A stretch of DNA of 64,000 bases from Conexibacter sp. S30A1 (GCF_023330665.1 NZ_CP097127.1:1426001-1490000), one strand, 5' to 3'; numbered from the stretch's first letter, positions 7,114 through 15,812 are shown. Translations and numbers: made by a program. Notes: generated by a model from the letters alone, not told the origin.

Positions 7114-8295
7114 CTAATGAACGCCGGCGCAGAACGCCTCGTAGTCGGGGAAGACGCCCATCTCCTCGTCGCTGATCTCATCCGGGTCACGAGAGCAGAT
7201 TGGGCAGTCCGGGTCGCGGCGGATCTTGACCTCGTCCATCGTCGCACCCAGCGCGTCGTACATGAGCAGGCGCCCGATCGCGGGGTTGCCGACGTCGAGG
7301 ATCAGCTTGATCACCTCGGTGGCCTGCAGCAGACCCATCGTGCCCGGCAGCACGCCCAGCACGCCGTTGGCGCCACAGGACGGCGCCAGCTCGGCCGGCG
7401 GCGGTACCGGGAACAGGCAGCGGTAGCAGGGGCCCTCGTAGGGCTTGAAGACCGACAGCTGGCCGTCAAAGCCGAGGATCGCCGCCGACACCACCGGGAT
7501 CCGCAGCCGCACCGAGGCATCGTTGAGCAGGTAGCGCGTGGGAAAGTTGTCCAGGCCGTCGACGACCACGTCATAGCCGTCGAGGACCCCCATGATGTTC
7601 TCGGGCCCGAGGCGCAGCCTGTGCTTTATGACCTTCACATCGGGGTTCAGCGCGTTGATCGTCTGCTCGGCCGAGTCGACCTTGGCGACGCCCACGCGCT
7701 CGCTGTTGTGGATCACCTGGCGCTGGAGGTTCGAGAGGTCCACGACATCGTCGTCGACGATCCCCAGCGTGCCGACGCCGGCCGCGGCCAGGTACAGCGC
7801 CGCCGGCGAACCGAGACCACCGGCGCCGAGCAACAGCACCTTGGCATCGAGCAGCTTCTGCTGGCCCTCGGCTCCGACCTCGTTGAGCAGCAGGTGGCGC
7901 GAGTAGCGCTCGCGCTGCTCGGCGCTCATCACGCGCGGCACCTCAACCTCGTGGCCGCGGTCCTTCCAGAGCGTGAACCCGCCGACCATCGAGTGGACGC
8001 GCTCGTAGCCGAGGTCCTCGATCAGCGTTCGCGCAGCCCACGCGGAGCGCACCCCGGAGGCGCAGTAGAGGATGACCGGCACAGACTTGTCCGGAACAAC
8101 GGACTCGATGCGGGTCTCGAGATGGCTCTTTGGCACGTGGTGTGCTCCGGGGATGTGACCGGCCGCTCGTTCGTCGTCCTGGCGCACGTCGATCACAACC
8201 GCGCCCTGACGCCGCAACTCATGCACTTCTGAAGGATCAACCTCCGCGATCCGGCTCTTGATCTGGCGTAAAACCTCGGCTCCAGACGGACTCAT
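7114..8295 (-). CDS. Rhodanese-ThiF fusion, MoeZ/MoeB-like sulfur-carrier adenylyl/sulfurtransferase
   Basis: Predicted to adenylate CysO and transfer sulfur to it. Start ATG has a GAGGAG ribosome binding site six bases upstream, giving 393 residues. Domain order: rhodanese at about residues 18-115 with active-site C78 in YCASGVRSAW, then an E1-like ThiF domain from about 125 with nucleotide loop GAGGLGSP (157-164), a CYRC pair and a terminal CPIC pair for structural zinc. In MoeZ and MOCS3 the rhodanese domain is C-terminal, so the order here is reversed. It leads the cluster and has its own promoter. Confidence 0.93.
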   Translation of the reverse strand: MSPSGAEVLRQIKSRIAEVDPSEVHELRRQGAVVIDVRQDDERAAGHIPGAHHVPKSHLETRIESVVPDKSVPVILYCASGVRSAWAARTLIEDLGYERVHSMVGGFTLWKDRGHEVEVPRVMSAEQRERYSRHLLLNEVGAEGQQKLLDAKVLLLGAGGLGSPAALYLAAAGVGTLGIVDDDVVDLSNLQRQVIHNSERVGVAKVDSAEQTINALNPDVKVIKHRLRLGPENIMGVLDGYDVVVDGLDNFPTRYLLNDASVRLRIPVVSAAILGFDGQLSVFKPYEGPCYRCLFPVPPPAELAPSCGANGVLGVLPGTMGLLQATEVIKLILDVGNPAIGRLLMYDALGATMDEVKIRRDPDCPICSRDPDEISDEEMGVFPDYEAFCAGVH

Positions 8296-8326
8296 CGAAA
8301 ACTCCTCAAAAACAGTCGGGATTTCT

Positions 8327-8365
8327 GCTTTAGAAAGTGTAGTAGCCCGAGGGCGGCTTCCGCAA
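8327..8365 (-). promoter_or_regulatory. moeZ promoter with the 18-bp element shared with cysM
   Basis: On the minus strand TTGCGG (8360-8365) is separated by 18 bases from TACACT (8336-8341). The TACACT hexamer lies inside GCTTTAGAAAGTGTAGTA (8327-8344, plus-strand reading), which matches the cysM element at 15/18 positions. The predicted leader before the ATG is about 35 bases and includes the ribosome binding site. Confidence 0.55.
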
Positions 8366-8531
8366 GGCGCTCTCGGCCGGCGGCCAACCGGCGCCTCGAG
8401 AGAGAGTTTGACGCGATCCGGCGGCGATGTCACGGACCGCTTAACCTGAGCACATCCGCGCTCCCGCAGACCAGATCCTCGCGCCGGCCTTCCCGCCGCG
8501 CCTCCCGTGGTTCAACACCAAGCCGCTGCCG

Positions 8532-9209
8532 ATGCACCAGCAGCGCGGCCGACCCGTGCTGATCGAGTTCTGGGACTTCTGCCGCCCCAACTCGATCCGC
8601 ACGCTCCCCTACATGGAGGCCTGGCATGAGCGCTACAGCGAGCTTGGCCTGCGCGTGATCGGCGTGCACTCAGCCGGTTTTGAGGTGAGCGAAAGCCCCG
8701 AGGCTGTGGCCGAGGCGGTCACGCGGCTGGGCATCAAGCACCCGGTCGTGGTCGATGTCGGCGACCAGATCTGGCAGGCCTACGACAACCGCGGCTGGCC
8801 CACCCGCTACCTCTTCAACGGCGAGAACCGCCTGTTCGAATACCACTTCGGCGAGGGCGGCTACGAGGAGACCGAGCGCGCGATCCAGGAGCTGCTTCAG
8901 ATCAGCCGCGAGCCGCTCGCCCCGATCCGGCCCGAGGACGCCACCGGCGCGATCCTCGAGCCGCAGACCGAGGACGTCGAAGGCTTCTACAGCGGGCCCT
9001 ACGAGGCCGGTGGCGTCTGGGGCGTGTTCAGCGGCCGGGGCACCGCGAGCGTCAACGGGCGGTCGCTTGAGTTGACGGCGCCGGGGGCCTACGAGCTGAT
9101 CTCCCACGCGCGCCACACGCGCGGCGTGCTGGAGCTCTCCGTCAGCACCGGGCTCGAGGTCCACGCTGTGTGCTTCACGCCCGGGCTGGCCGGCCCGGGC
9201 GTGAGCTGA
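8532..9209 (+). CDS. Thioredoxin-fold protein, TlpA/DipZ-C-like, single active-site cysteine
   Basis: Thioredoxin-like fold: PVLIEFWDFCRPNSIRTLPY, then GLRVIGVHSAGFE, and PVVVDVGDQIWQAYDNRGWPTRYLF with the cis-proline. The active site reads C-R-P-N, so the usual resolving cysteine of CxxC is missing; a dithiol oxidoreductase role is unlikely. The C-terminal part resembles the beta-rich module of DipZ/YbbN-like proteins. The first ATG is at 8532, yet the same frame upstream encodes ILAPAFPPRLPWFNTKPLP, which looks like the family N-terminus. No ATG, GTG or TTG precedes it before the stop at 8442. It is divergent from moeZ. Confidence 0.85.
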   Translation: MHQQRGRPVLIEFWDFCRPNSIRTLPYMEAWHERYSELGLRVIGVHSAGFEVSESPEAVAEAVTRLGIKHPVVVDVGDQIWQAYDNRGWPTRYLFNGENRLFEYHFGEGGYEETERAIQELLQISREPLAPIRPEDATGAILEPQTEDVEGFYSGPYEAGGVWGVFSGRGTASVNGRSLELTAPGAYELISHARHTRGVLELSVSTGLEVHAVCFTPGLAGPGVS

Positions 9210-9220
9210 AGCGCACAGCG

Positions 9221-9243
9221 GTAGCCCGCGGGCGGCGGGCTAC
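9221..9243. terminator. Hairpin between convergent genes
   Basis: Perfect 9-bp stem GTAGCCCGC (9221-9229) with GCGGGCTAC (9235-9243), five-base loop. It overlaps the stop codon of the ferritin-like gene and lies 11 bases after the thioredoxin-like gene. No T-run follows. Confidence 0.55.
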
Positions 9244-9875
9244 GAGAGGAAGCCGAGCTTCGTCAGCGTGGCAGCCGCCTGGCCAGCCGTGATCGCCTTG
9301 GGCCCGAAGGGCGGCAGCACCGCGGTGGCGCGGGGCAGGATCGCGTCAAAGAACGAGTAGTGAGTCGCCTCGTTGGCGGCCACACCGGCCGCGGTCACCT
9401 TCAACTCGGCCGAGTTGAACTCCTTGACGGCGCCCATGTAGGTGGCGACGAACGCCTCCTCCAGCGTCTTGCCGGTGGTGGCCAGCGCATCCTTGCTCGC
9501 GACGTACTTGCCGGGCACGGTGAGCTTGAAGCCGGTCGGCGTGTACTTCTTGCCGAGCGCCGCCTTCCACGCGTCGCGGTGCGCGACCTCGTCGCGGTAG
9601 GCCGCCTCAAAGTAGCCGCGGTTGCCGGGATCGAGCCTGAGCTTGGCGAAGTAGGTGCTGAGGATCGCCCCATACACCGTCACCGCGAGCGTCTCGGCGA
9701 TGTAGCCGGTCTGCAGCACGGTGATGTCACTCTTGGTGGTCTTGGCAAAGGCCACGCCGTCCATCGAGGCGAGCACACCGCCGCCTGCGACCAGCATCAC
9801 ACTGCCCTTGGCAGCGTTGCGGATGAAGCTCGCGCGGCTCATGCCGCCCTTCTGCACCTCTTCCACTTCGGTCAT
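9240..9875 (-). CDS. Ferritin-like domain protein, secreted or membrane-anchored
   Basis: 211 residues. Start is the second of two close ATGs because GGAGG sits five bases before it. After a short polar N-terminus, a hydrophobic segment (GSVMLVAGGGVLASMDGVAFA, stated here as about residues 25-44) suggests export or an anchor; the preceding SRASFIRNAAKG lacks the twin arginine of a Tat signal. The rest is helical with ferritin-like acidic/His positions: ETLAVTVYGAI, DEVAHRDAW, LEEAFVATYMGA and NEATHYSFFDAI. A di-metal site is possible but unproven. It is 64 bases downstream of the beta-propeller lipoprotein gene. Confidence 0.85.
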   Translation of the reverse strand: MTEVEEVQKGGMSRASFIRNAAKGSVMLVAGGGVLASMDGVAFAKTTKSDITVLQTGYIAETLAVTVYGAILSTYFAKLRLDPGNRGYFEAAYRDEVAHRDAWKAALGKKYTPTGFKLTVPGKYVASKDALATTGKTLEEAFVATYMGAVKEFNSAELKVTAAGVAANEATHYSFFDAILPRATAVLPPFGPKAITAGQAAATLTKLGFLS

Positions 9876-9939
9876 AGCGTCCTCCATTGGTCAGAACTTC
9901 GGGGTCACTGCTTCAGTACGCAGCGAACCCGAGGCTGGA

Positions 9940-12021
9940 TCAACGGCAGCGGATTTCGCCAAGCGACAGGCTGTGGAGCGCCAGCGGCTGCGCATGGCCG
10001 GCGGGCGCGCTGCCGTAGTCAAGCCACCACAGCCGCGAGCCGATCGGGACGAGCGCCGAGGCCTGACTTGAGAGCGACAGGTCCGCCAACGGACCGCTCG
10101 CCGCACACCAGCTGTGCGCGCCCGGCTCGAGCAGCGCCACACCCCGCCCATCGCCGCTCAGGAGCAGCGCGCCGCTGGGCAGCACGGTGATCCCCGCCGG
10201 CGCGAAGATGTTGAGGTCGCTGACCCCTTCCGGCAAGCTCACCGTCGGTGGCGTCGGCAGCGCGAGACTCTGCCAGCGCAGGCCGCCGTCACGGGTGGCC
10301 TGCACCGGGTGGGCGGAGAGCGCGTCGATCAGGAGCGCTCTGCCGCGGCCGAGCATGACAAGCGTGCCCTCACCGCAGGCGAGCTGCCCGGGTGTGAGCG
10401 TCGGCGCCAGGCGCCAGCGGCGCCCGCCGTCGGTTGAGCGCAGCACGTCCTGGGTGGAGATGCCCATCGCACAGTTGCCCGGAAGGAACGGCCCGAAGCT
10501 CAAACACGGCCCGCGCGCAGGGCAGCTCAGGTGAGCGGCGCGCCAGCGCAGCGCGGCGCCCGTGGTCGCCTCGACGAGCGCCACCGCCGCGTCCGGCGGC
10601 CCGCCTGGGGCGCCGGAGGCGGCAAACACCGCCTGTGCCCCGCGCCCGACGGTGCGAAAGCCGCCGAAGGTGGCAGCCGCGGCGCCGGCGGGAACCGGCA
10701 GCGCCTGCCAGCTGCGCCCACCGTCGCGCGTCTCCACGGCGTAATCGGCGAAGATCCCGGTGCCCGCGCCGGTCTGCCCCTGGAAGGCGGCAAGCAGCGT
10801 GCTGCGGCCGAGCGGGAGCACGTCGGCGCAGCTTGAGTGGAAGGGCGCGCCGGGCCGGTACATGCCCTCGCGGGCGAGCACCGGGATGCTCGCGTGCGTG
10901 GGCACCATGACATGACGGCCGCCGACCCAGAGCATGATCGAGCGGCCGTCGCAGGCGGCCACGAGCTGCGGGTCGCTGGGATCGGCGGCGATCGGCGTGT
11001 GCCTGTCGCGCACCAGCGCCCCGGCCGGCAGCCGTCTGATGCCGGTCAGCTGCGCGCCGCCCACAACCCGCAGCGCCGCGTGCCCGAAGCTCGCCTGCAC
11101 CTGGGTGCTCTGGCGGGTGAGCGACACCTCCGGCCCGGAGTGGCGCCCGGCGGTGATGCTGACCGTGCCGCCGAACCGGTCGGCGCCGTCATCCCGCTGG
11201 ACCAGGGGCGCGTAGCCGCTCAGGCGCACGAGCGCGCCCGAGGCGACCGACTGCGGGGAGACCGTGAGCGTCGCGCAGGCGCTTGCGCGCTCACACCAGC
11301 GCGGCGGCTGGGCGTCGCGCAGCGTAAAGCGCGCCGTGCCCTCGGCGGTGGCGGCCAGCAGGCAGGAGCTCGCGTCGGTGACGCAGGTGACCGAGACCGG
11401 ATAGCTCCCGTCGCGCAGCCTCACAACGCCGCCGCCACCACCCTCAAGCCAGGGGGCGGCCGGGATCCTCACCCGGGTGACGAAGGTGCGTGGCGAGATC
11501 CAGCGGACGCGCCTTGAGCCGCCCAGGTCAAGGCCGGTGAGGCAGCCGTCCCAGCAGACCTGGAGCGTGCTTGCGTGCTTGGCCACGGACCGGCGCAGCG
11601 TGCCCGTGACCTGCACGCGCGTGCCGGGCGGGCCACTCGCCGGCGACAGCGTTACGCTCACCGGCGGCTGGGGCAGGCGCGCGAGCCGCAGCTCGGTGAC
11701 GAGCTGCGCTGGGACCCCGCGGCGCCCCTCGTAGTGCTCTACGGCGCGCAGCTTCGCACGCATGACCGAGTAAAGGCTGGCGAACTCGAGCGTGTCGTCG
11801 AGCGCGACCGTGTAGCGGCCCGAGGCGAACTGGCCGACCAGCAGGCAGCCGCTGATCCGGCCCGACGGCGACTGCGTGATCGCGCTCTGGGTGCGACACG
11901 GCCGCTGCGCCGGCGGGCTCGCGGTGTGTGTCGGCTGGCGCCGTGACGCGCCGCAGCCAGCCAGTGCCAGCGCGACCGTCACGGCGGACACAAGGCGGTA
12001 GCGCGCGGGGCTGATGCTCAC
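9940..12021 (-). CDS. Lipoprotein with BNR/sialidase-like beta-propeller repeats
   Basis: 693 residues from a GTG that overlaps the upstream stop (GTGA). The N-terminus has a signal sequence ending in lipobox LALAGC, so a lipid-anchored extracytoplasmic protein is expected. The middle has Ig-like segments (SVTLSPASGPPGTRVQVTGT, LTVSPQSVASGALVRLSGY). The C-terminal half contains Asp-box-like repeats RDGGRSW, STDGGRRW and RDGGLRW, typical of BNR propellers. No sialidase catalytic set is seen. It is translationally coupled to the membrane propeller protein and the ECF sigma factor upstream, so a sensing or scaffold role outside the membrane is inferred. Confidence 0.85.
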   Translation of the reverse strand: MSISPARYRLVSAVTVALALAGCGASRRQPTHTASPPAQRPCRTQSAITQSPSGRISGCLLVGQFASGRYTVALDDTLEFASLYSVMRAKLRAVEHYEGRRGVPAQLVTELRLARLPQPPVSVTLSPASGPPGTRVQVTGTLRRSVAKHASTLQVCWDGCLTGLDLGGSRRVRWISPRTFVTRVRIPAAPWLEGGGGGVVRLRDGSYPVSVTCVTDASSCLLAATAEGTARFTLRDAQPPRWCERASACATLTVSPQSVASGALVRLSGYAPLVQRDDGADRFGGTVSITAGRHSGPEVSLTRQSTQVQASFGHAALRVVGGAQLTGIRRLPAGALVRDRHTPIAADPSDPQLVAACDGRSIMLWVGGRHVMVPTHASIPVLAREGMYRPGAPFHSSCADVLPLGRSTLLAAFQGQTGAGTGIFADYAVETRDGGRSWQALPVPAGAAAATFGGFRTVGRGAQAVFAASGAPGGPPDAAVALVEATTGAALRWRAAHLSCPARGPCLSFGPFLPGNCAMGISTQDVLRSTDGGRRWRLAPTLTPGQLACGEGTLVMLGRGRALLIDALSAHPVQATRDGGLRWQSLALPTPPTVSLPEGVSDLNIFAPAGITVLPSGALLLSGDGRGVALLEPGAHSWCAASGPLADLSLSSQASALVPIGSRLWWLDYGSAPAGHAQPLALHSLSLGEIRCR

Positions 12022-13232
12022 GGCCCGATCGGCACGTAGTGGTAGCTTGCGCCCGCGTCGGTCGTGTAGTAGAGACGCCACACCTGTCTGCCGCCACCGC
12101 CAAAGACCCCGAGCGCGACCCCGTGCGTGGCGTCGGTGAAGCCGAGGTAGGCCCAGGCCGCCGCCGGCGCCTGCACCGGGCTCCAGCTCGCGCCGGCATC
12201 GTCGGTCACATACAGCGGGCCCTGTCCGGAGGCGACCGCAACGGTTGCCGAGGCGGCTGCGAAGGCGTCGATCGGCCCGTTGGGGACCTGCGCGGCTGTG
12301 GCAAAGCGCTCGCCGCCGTCGCTCGAGCGCAGGATGATGTCGGGCGCCATGCCGGTTGAGCAGAGCGCCCAGATCGTGGCGGGCGCGGAGACGGCGTCGT
12401 AGGCGCAGTTACCCATTCCCCGGGGAACCCCCGCCACCCGCCGGAACGGTGCGAGCGGCGCCGGCGAGACGAACAGCCGGTCACCGATGGCGACGAGCAC
12501 CATCGCGCCCTGCACCCACAGCGCGCTGGGCGACGCCTGGCCCTGCGCGTAGGCGCGCCCAAAGCCGCCCACGAGCTGCCAGCGGTCGCTGCCCACGGCG
12601 GCGCGCATCAGCCGCTGCGGTCCGCCGTTTGAGGTGACCGCGTAGACGTAGCCGTCGGCGGCGGCCAGCTCGTTGGCGCCAAAGCCCCGCTCGGCGACCC
12701 AGGTCCGCCCGCCGTTGGTGGTCGTGTAGAGCCGCGGGCCGAAGGCGTAGCCGTCGCGGGCGTTGGCAAAGCGCAGCGCGCTCACACCGCGCGTCGGTGG
12801 CGCCGGGATGCGGCTGAAGCGGGGACCGCCGTCGGTCGTATGCACAATCGCCGTGCAGCTGCGCCGGCCGCACGGCGCGCTTCCGAGCAGCCACCAGTCG
12901 GTCTCGCTGACCGCGGTGAAGGACCGCGGCTGGAAGCCGACCGGCACAGCACCGGCGGTCGTGTAGGCGCCGGCGCGCGCGGCGCCGCTCGCGACGCTCG
13001 CCGCGCTCGGGCGCGCCGCGAGCGGGTTGCGCACCGGCAGCGCCAGAGTGGCCGCAAACGCACTGGCGGCAAGCAGCGTGACGACGCCGGCCGCGAGGCC
13101 GGCGGTCGGCACGCGCAGCGCCAGGCGCGCCAGCGCCCGCGCCAGCATTGCCGCCGGACGCCGCCGGACACCAGCGCGCCTGGCGGCGGCCACCAACTGC
13201 TCTTCGAGCTGCTCAAGGAAGTCGCCGCTCAT
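12018..13232 (-). CDS. Single-pass membrane protein with extracytoplasmic beta-propeller, candidate sigma-factor regulator
   Basis: 404 residues. Residues 1-45 are cytoplasmic and basic (MSGDFLEQLEEQLVAAARRAG); one transmembrane helix spans about 46-65; the remainder is outside. Asp-box-like repeats recur: TTDGGPRF, TTNGGRTW, SSDGGERF, TDDAGASW and TTDAGASY, indicating a BNR/Ycf48-like propeller. Its ATG overlaps the stop of the ECF sigma gene by four bases, and its own stop overlaps the lipoprotein start. The topology resembles an anti-sigma factor, but the cytoplasmic part is short and lacks the HxxxCxxC zinc motif, so sigma binding is inference. Confidence 0.85.
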   Translation of the reverse strand: MSGDFLEQLEEQLVAAARRAGVRRRPAAMLARALARLALRVPTAGLAAGVVTLLAASAFAATLALPVRNPLAARPSAASVASGAARAGAYTTAGAVPVGFQPRSFTAVSETDWWLLGSAPCGRRSCTAIVHTTDGGPRFSRIPAPPTRGVSALRFANARDGYAFGPRLYTTTNGGRTWVAERGFGANELAAADGYVYAVTSNGGPQRLMRAAVGSDRWQLVGGFGRAYAQGQASPSALWVQGAMVLVAIGDRLFVSPAPLAPFRRVAGVPRGMGNCAYDAVSAPATIWALCSTGMAPDIILRSSDGGERFATAAQVPNGPIDAFAAASATVAVASGQGPLYVTDDAGASWSPVQAPAAAWAYLGFTDATHGVALGVFGGGGRQVWRLYYTTDAGASYHYVPIGP

Positions 13233-13810
13233 GCTCTTGAGACCTCCGTCAGCTGGTCGCGCAGCCGCCGCAGGCCGCGGCTTACGCGCTTTCGCACCAC
13301 GAGCGCCGAGCAGCCCATACGCCCCGCGATCTGGTCGTAGCCGAGCTCGTCAACTACCCGCCAACGGACCGCCTCGCGCTCGAGCGCGGGCAGGCCGTCG
13401 AGCATCTCCTCCAGGCGTCCGACACCGGCATCGGCGAGCTGGTCGACGCGTTCCAGGTCGAGATCGTCCAGGGCGAGCGGCTCGAGGCCGAGGCGACGGC
13501 GGGCCCGCTCCTGGACCCGGCCTCGCCGCCAGCTCATCAGCAGCTTGTGGCGGGCGATGCCGATCACCCACGCGAGCGCCGAGTCCCGCTGCGGTTGGTA
13601 GCGCCCGGCGCTCAGCAGCACCGCCGCAAACACCTCGGCGGCGAGGTCGGCTGCGAGCTCTCGGTCGCCGGTCTCGCGCCGCAGATAGGCGAGCACCTCG
13701 GCCAGGTGGCGCCGGTAGAAGGCGGCAAAGGCCTCCCCGTCACCAGCGGCAGCAGCCGCCAACAGCTCGGCATCGGCCCACAGCGCACGATCGTTGCGAT
13801 GGACAGCCAT
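13229..13810 (-). CDS. ECF-type RNA polymerase sigma factor
   Basis: 193 residues from an ATG preceded by GAGGG; a TTG directly upstream is less likely. Region 2 is visible in AFAAFYRRHLAEVLAYLRRETGDRELAADLAAEVF and WVIGIARHKLL; region 4 in LPALEREAVRWRVVDELGYDQIAGRMGCSALVVRKRVSRGL, an HTH. It heads a translationally coupled series with the membrane and lipoprotein propeller genes and probably drives its own operon. Region 2 carries the usual D-L-A-A-E-V-F signature of actinobacterial ECF groups. No ECF-like promoter could be recognised confidently upstream. Confidence 0.93.
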   Translation of the reverse strand: MAVHRNDRALWADAELLAAAAAGDGEAFAAFYRRHLAEVLAYLRRETGDRELAADLAAEVFAAVLLSAGRYQPQRDSALAWVIGIARHKLLMSWRRGRVQERARRRLGLEPLALDDLDLERVDQLADAGVGRLEEMLDGLPALEREAVRWRVVDELGYDQIAGRMGCSALVVRKRVSRGLRRLRDQLTEVSRA

Positions 13811-13871
13811 CAATCCCTCTATTGCACAAGGCTAGGCGCGTGTGACGCCAGATACCGGCCTGCTTCGGACC

Positions 13872-14861
13872 TCAGGGGTCGAGCAGGTTGCGCAGGCGCG
13901 GCGGGCCAGCGTCGTCGAGCTCGACGACAAAGCCGGGGCGGTACGGGCTCGCGGGCGCGAGCGCGAAGCGCTCGTTGACCCAGCAACCGGTGTTGATCAG
14001 CGCTGTGCCCGAAGCCGTGACCCATTCAGCCGGGGAGTCGGCGGGCAGCGGCCCGGCCCGGTGCGAGTGGCCGAAGAGCGCGTAGCGAGGCGTAAGTCCG
14101 AGCGTCGCGAGCACCCGAGCGTAGGCGACAAGCGGCGCACGTGTCAGCTGCGCGTCGGAGAGATCGCCGCTGAGCGGTCCGAGGCCCAGGCAGCGAAGCG
14201 CGCCAACCGCCACGCGCACGCCGGTCTCGAGCGCGAAGGTCTCGAGGCGGTTGCCCTCGCGGATCCGCTTGAACAACCGCATGCTGCCGCCACCATCCTC
14301 TGCATCGACCTCGCCGTCACCGTTCTGGGAGATCGCATACATCCAGGCGTAGATCGGTGACAGCACGCGCTCGTAGTCGGCGGCGCCCCGCATCTTCGCC
14401 TCTGGCAGCTTGAGCATGCGCGCCATCGCTCCTGCGGCCACGCGCTCCAAACCCGGCGTGGTGGTGTGGCGGTCCAGATAGTGCCCGTGGTGGGCGTAAA
14501 CATCCTCACGCAGCCAGACGCCGGGGTATTCGAAGCGCACGCGGGCACCGCCCGCCGCAAGCACAGCTTCAAGCTCGGTCAGCGCGCCGGGCTGCAGGCG
14601 CAGCTGGTGGTCGTGGTTGCCGAACAGGTAGACCACCTCGCGGCCGGTGCCCAGGCCGGCGGCGAGTTGCGAGAGCACAGGCGAGGCGGCGGCGAGCGCG
14701 TCCGCCAGCGGGCGCTCGCGCAGCTCGACGACGTCGCCCAGCAGCACGAGACGGTCAGCCGCCGCCACAACCGGCGCCAACACGGAGAGCGCGTGCTGGT
14801 CAAGGCGGCTGCGGCCGTGGCCGGCACCGATGTGCAGGTCCGATACGACCAGCGTCCGCAA
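13872..14861 (-). CDS. Calcineurin-like metallophosphoesterase
   Basis: 329 residues with every metallophosphoesterase block: DLHIGAGH near the N-terminus, LLGDVVEL, LFGNHDHQL, AHHGHYLD and FGHSHRAGP. Resembles the UDP-2,3-diacylglucosamine hydrolase branch of the superfamily, but this Gram-positive-type genome context gives no lipid A genes, so the substrate is unknown. The start is TTG, three bases after the ispH stop, implying translational coupling. An acidic/glycine-rich insert (NGDGEVDAEDGGGS) lies in the middle. It is the last gene before the sigma-factor operon, with a 62-base gap. Confidence 0.9.
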   Translation of the reverse strand: MRTLVVSDLHIGAGHGRSRLDQHALSVLAPVVAAADRLVLLGDVVELRERPLADALAAASPVLSQLAAGLGTGREVVYLFGNHDHQLRLQPGALTELEAVLAAGGARVRFEYPGVWLREDVYAHHGHYLDRHTTTPGLERVAAGAMARMLKLPEAKMRGAADYERVLSPIYAWMYAISQNGDGEVDAEDGGGSMRLFKRIREGNRLETFALETGVRVAVGALRCLGLGPLSGDLSDAQLTRAPLVAYARVLATLGLTPRYALFGHSHRAGPLPADSPAEWVTASGTALINTGCWVNERFALAPASPYRPGFVVELDDAGPPRLRNLLDP

Positions 14862-14864
14862 GCG

Positions 14865-15812
14865 CTACGCGAGTGCTTCGCGGATGGGCTTGGGGAGCAT
14901 GAAGCGGGTGTCCTCGCGCACCACGTCGAGCTCGGAGACGTCCGTCGTGCCGCGGGCACGAAAGAACTCCACCAGGCCCTGGACCAGCTCCTCGGGGGCG
15001 CTCGCACCCGAGGAGATACCCACCGTGACGACGTCCTCGAGCCACTCCTCCTGCACCTGGGACGCGTTGTCGATCAGGTGGGCGTCCGCCCCGAACTCGC
15101 GTGCGACCTCGACCAGGCGGTTGGAGTTGGAGGAGTTGGCGCTGCCGATCACCAGCACCAGATCACAGCAGCCAGCGAGCTCCTTGACCGCGGCCTGGCG
15201 GTTGGTGGTCGCATAACAGATGTCGTCGGTCCTCGGCCCCACGATCTCCGGGAAGCGTTCGCGCAGCCGCTCGATGATCGCGCGGGTCTCGTCGACGCTG
15301 AGCGTCGTCTGCGAGATGTAGGCGACATGCGACGGGTCAGCGAGGACCAGCGCATCCACGTCCTCCTCGCTCTGCACCAGCACGATCCGGTCGGGAGCTT
15401 CGCCCATCGTGCCCTCGACCTCCTCGTGACCAGCGTGACCGATCATCACGATCGTGTAGCCCTGCTCTGCGAAGCGCAGCGCCTCCCGGTGCACCTTGGT
15501 CACCAGCGGGCAGGTCGCGTCGATCACGTTCAGCCTGCGGCTTGAAGCGTTATCGCGCACCGCCGGCGCCACGCCGTGGGCCGAGAAGACGGTTGTCGCG
15601 CCGACCGGCACCTCCAGCTCCGAGTCGACGAAGATCGCGCCCCGCTCGCGCAGCTGTTCGACGACGTACTTGTTGTGCACGATCTCCTTGCGCACGTAGA
15701 CGGGAGCTCCGTGCAGATCCAGCGCCTGCTCGACCGTCTGGACAGCTCGGTCGACGCCGGCGCAGTACCCGCGCGGGGATGCAAGCAGCAGCTTCTCTGG
15801 CGTATGTGCCAT
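14865..15812 (-). CDS. ispH: 4-hydroxy-3-methylbut-2-enyl diphosphate reductase
   Basis: Last enzyme of the MEP isoprenoid pathway; a [4Fe-4S] enzyme producing IPP and DMAPP. 315 residues. Cluster cysteines are C17 ([10 protein letters not shown]), C101 (DATCPLV) and C199 ([10 protein letters not shown]). Substrate-binding motifs [13 protein letters not shown] and the [10 protein letters not shown] loop are intact, as is [11 protein letters not shown]. It is transcribed divergently from the WS/DGAT gene. A TAAACT hexamer 11 bases before the ATG could be a -10 giving a very short leader. Confidence 0.98.
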   Translation of the reverse strand: MAHTPEKLLLASPRGYCAGVDRAVQTVEQALDLHGAPVYVRKEIVHNKYVVEQLRERGAIFVDSELEVPVGATTVFSAHGVAPAVRDNASSRRLNVIDATCPLVTKVHREALRFAEQGYTIVMIGHAGHEEVEGTMGEAPDRIVLVQSEEDVDALVLADPSHVAYISQTTLSVDETRAIIERLRERFPEIVGPRTDDICYATTNRQAAVKELAGCCDLVLVIGSANSSNSNRLVEVAREFGADAHLIDNASQVQEEWLEDVVTVGISSGASAPEELVQGLVEFFRARGTTDVSELDVVREDTRFMLPKPIREALA

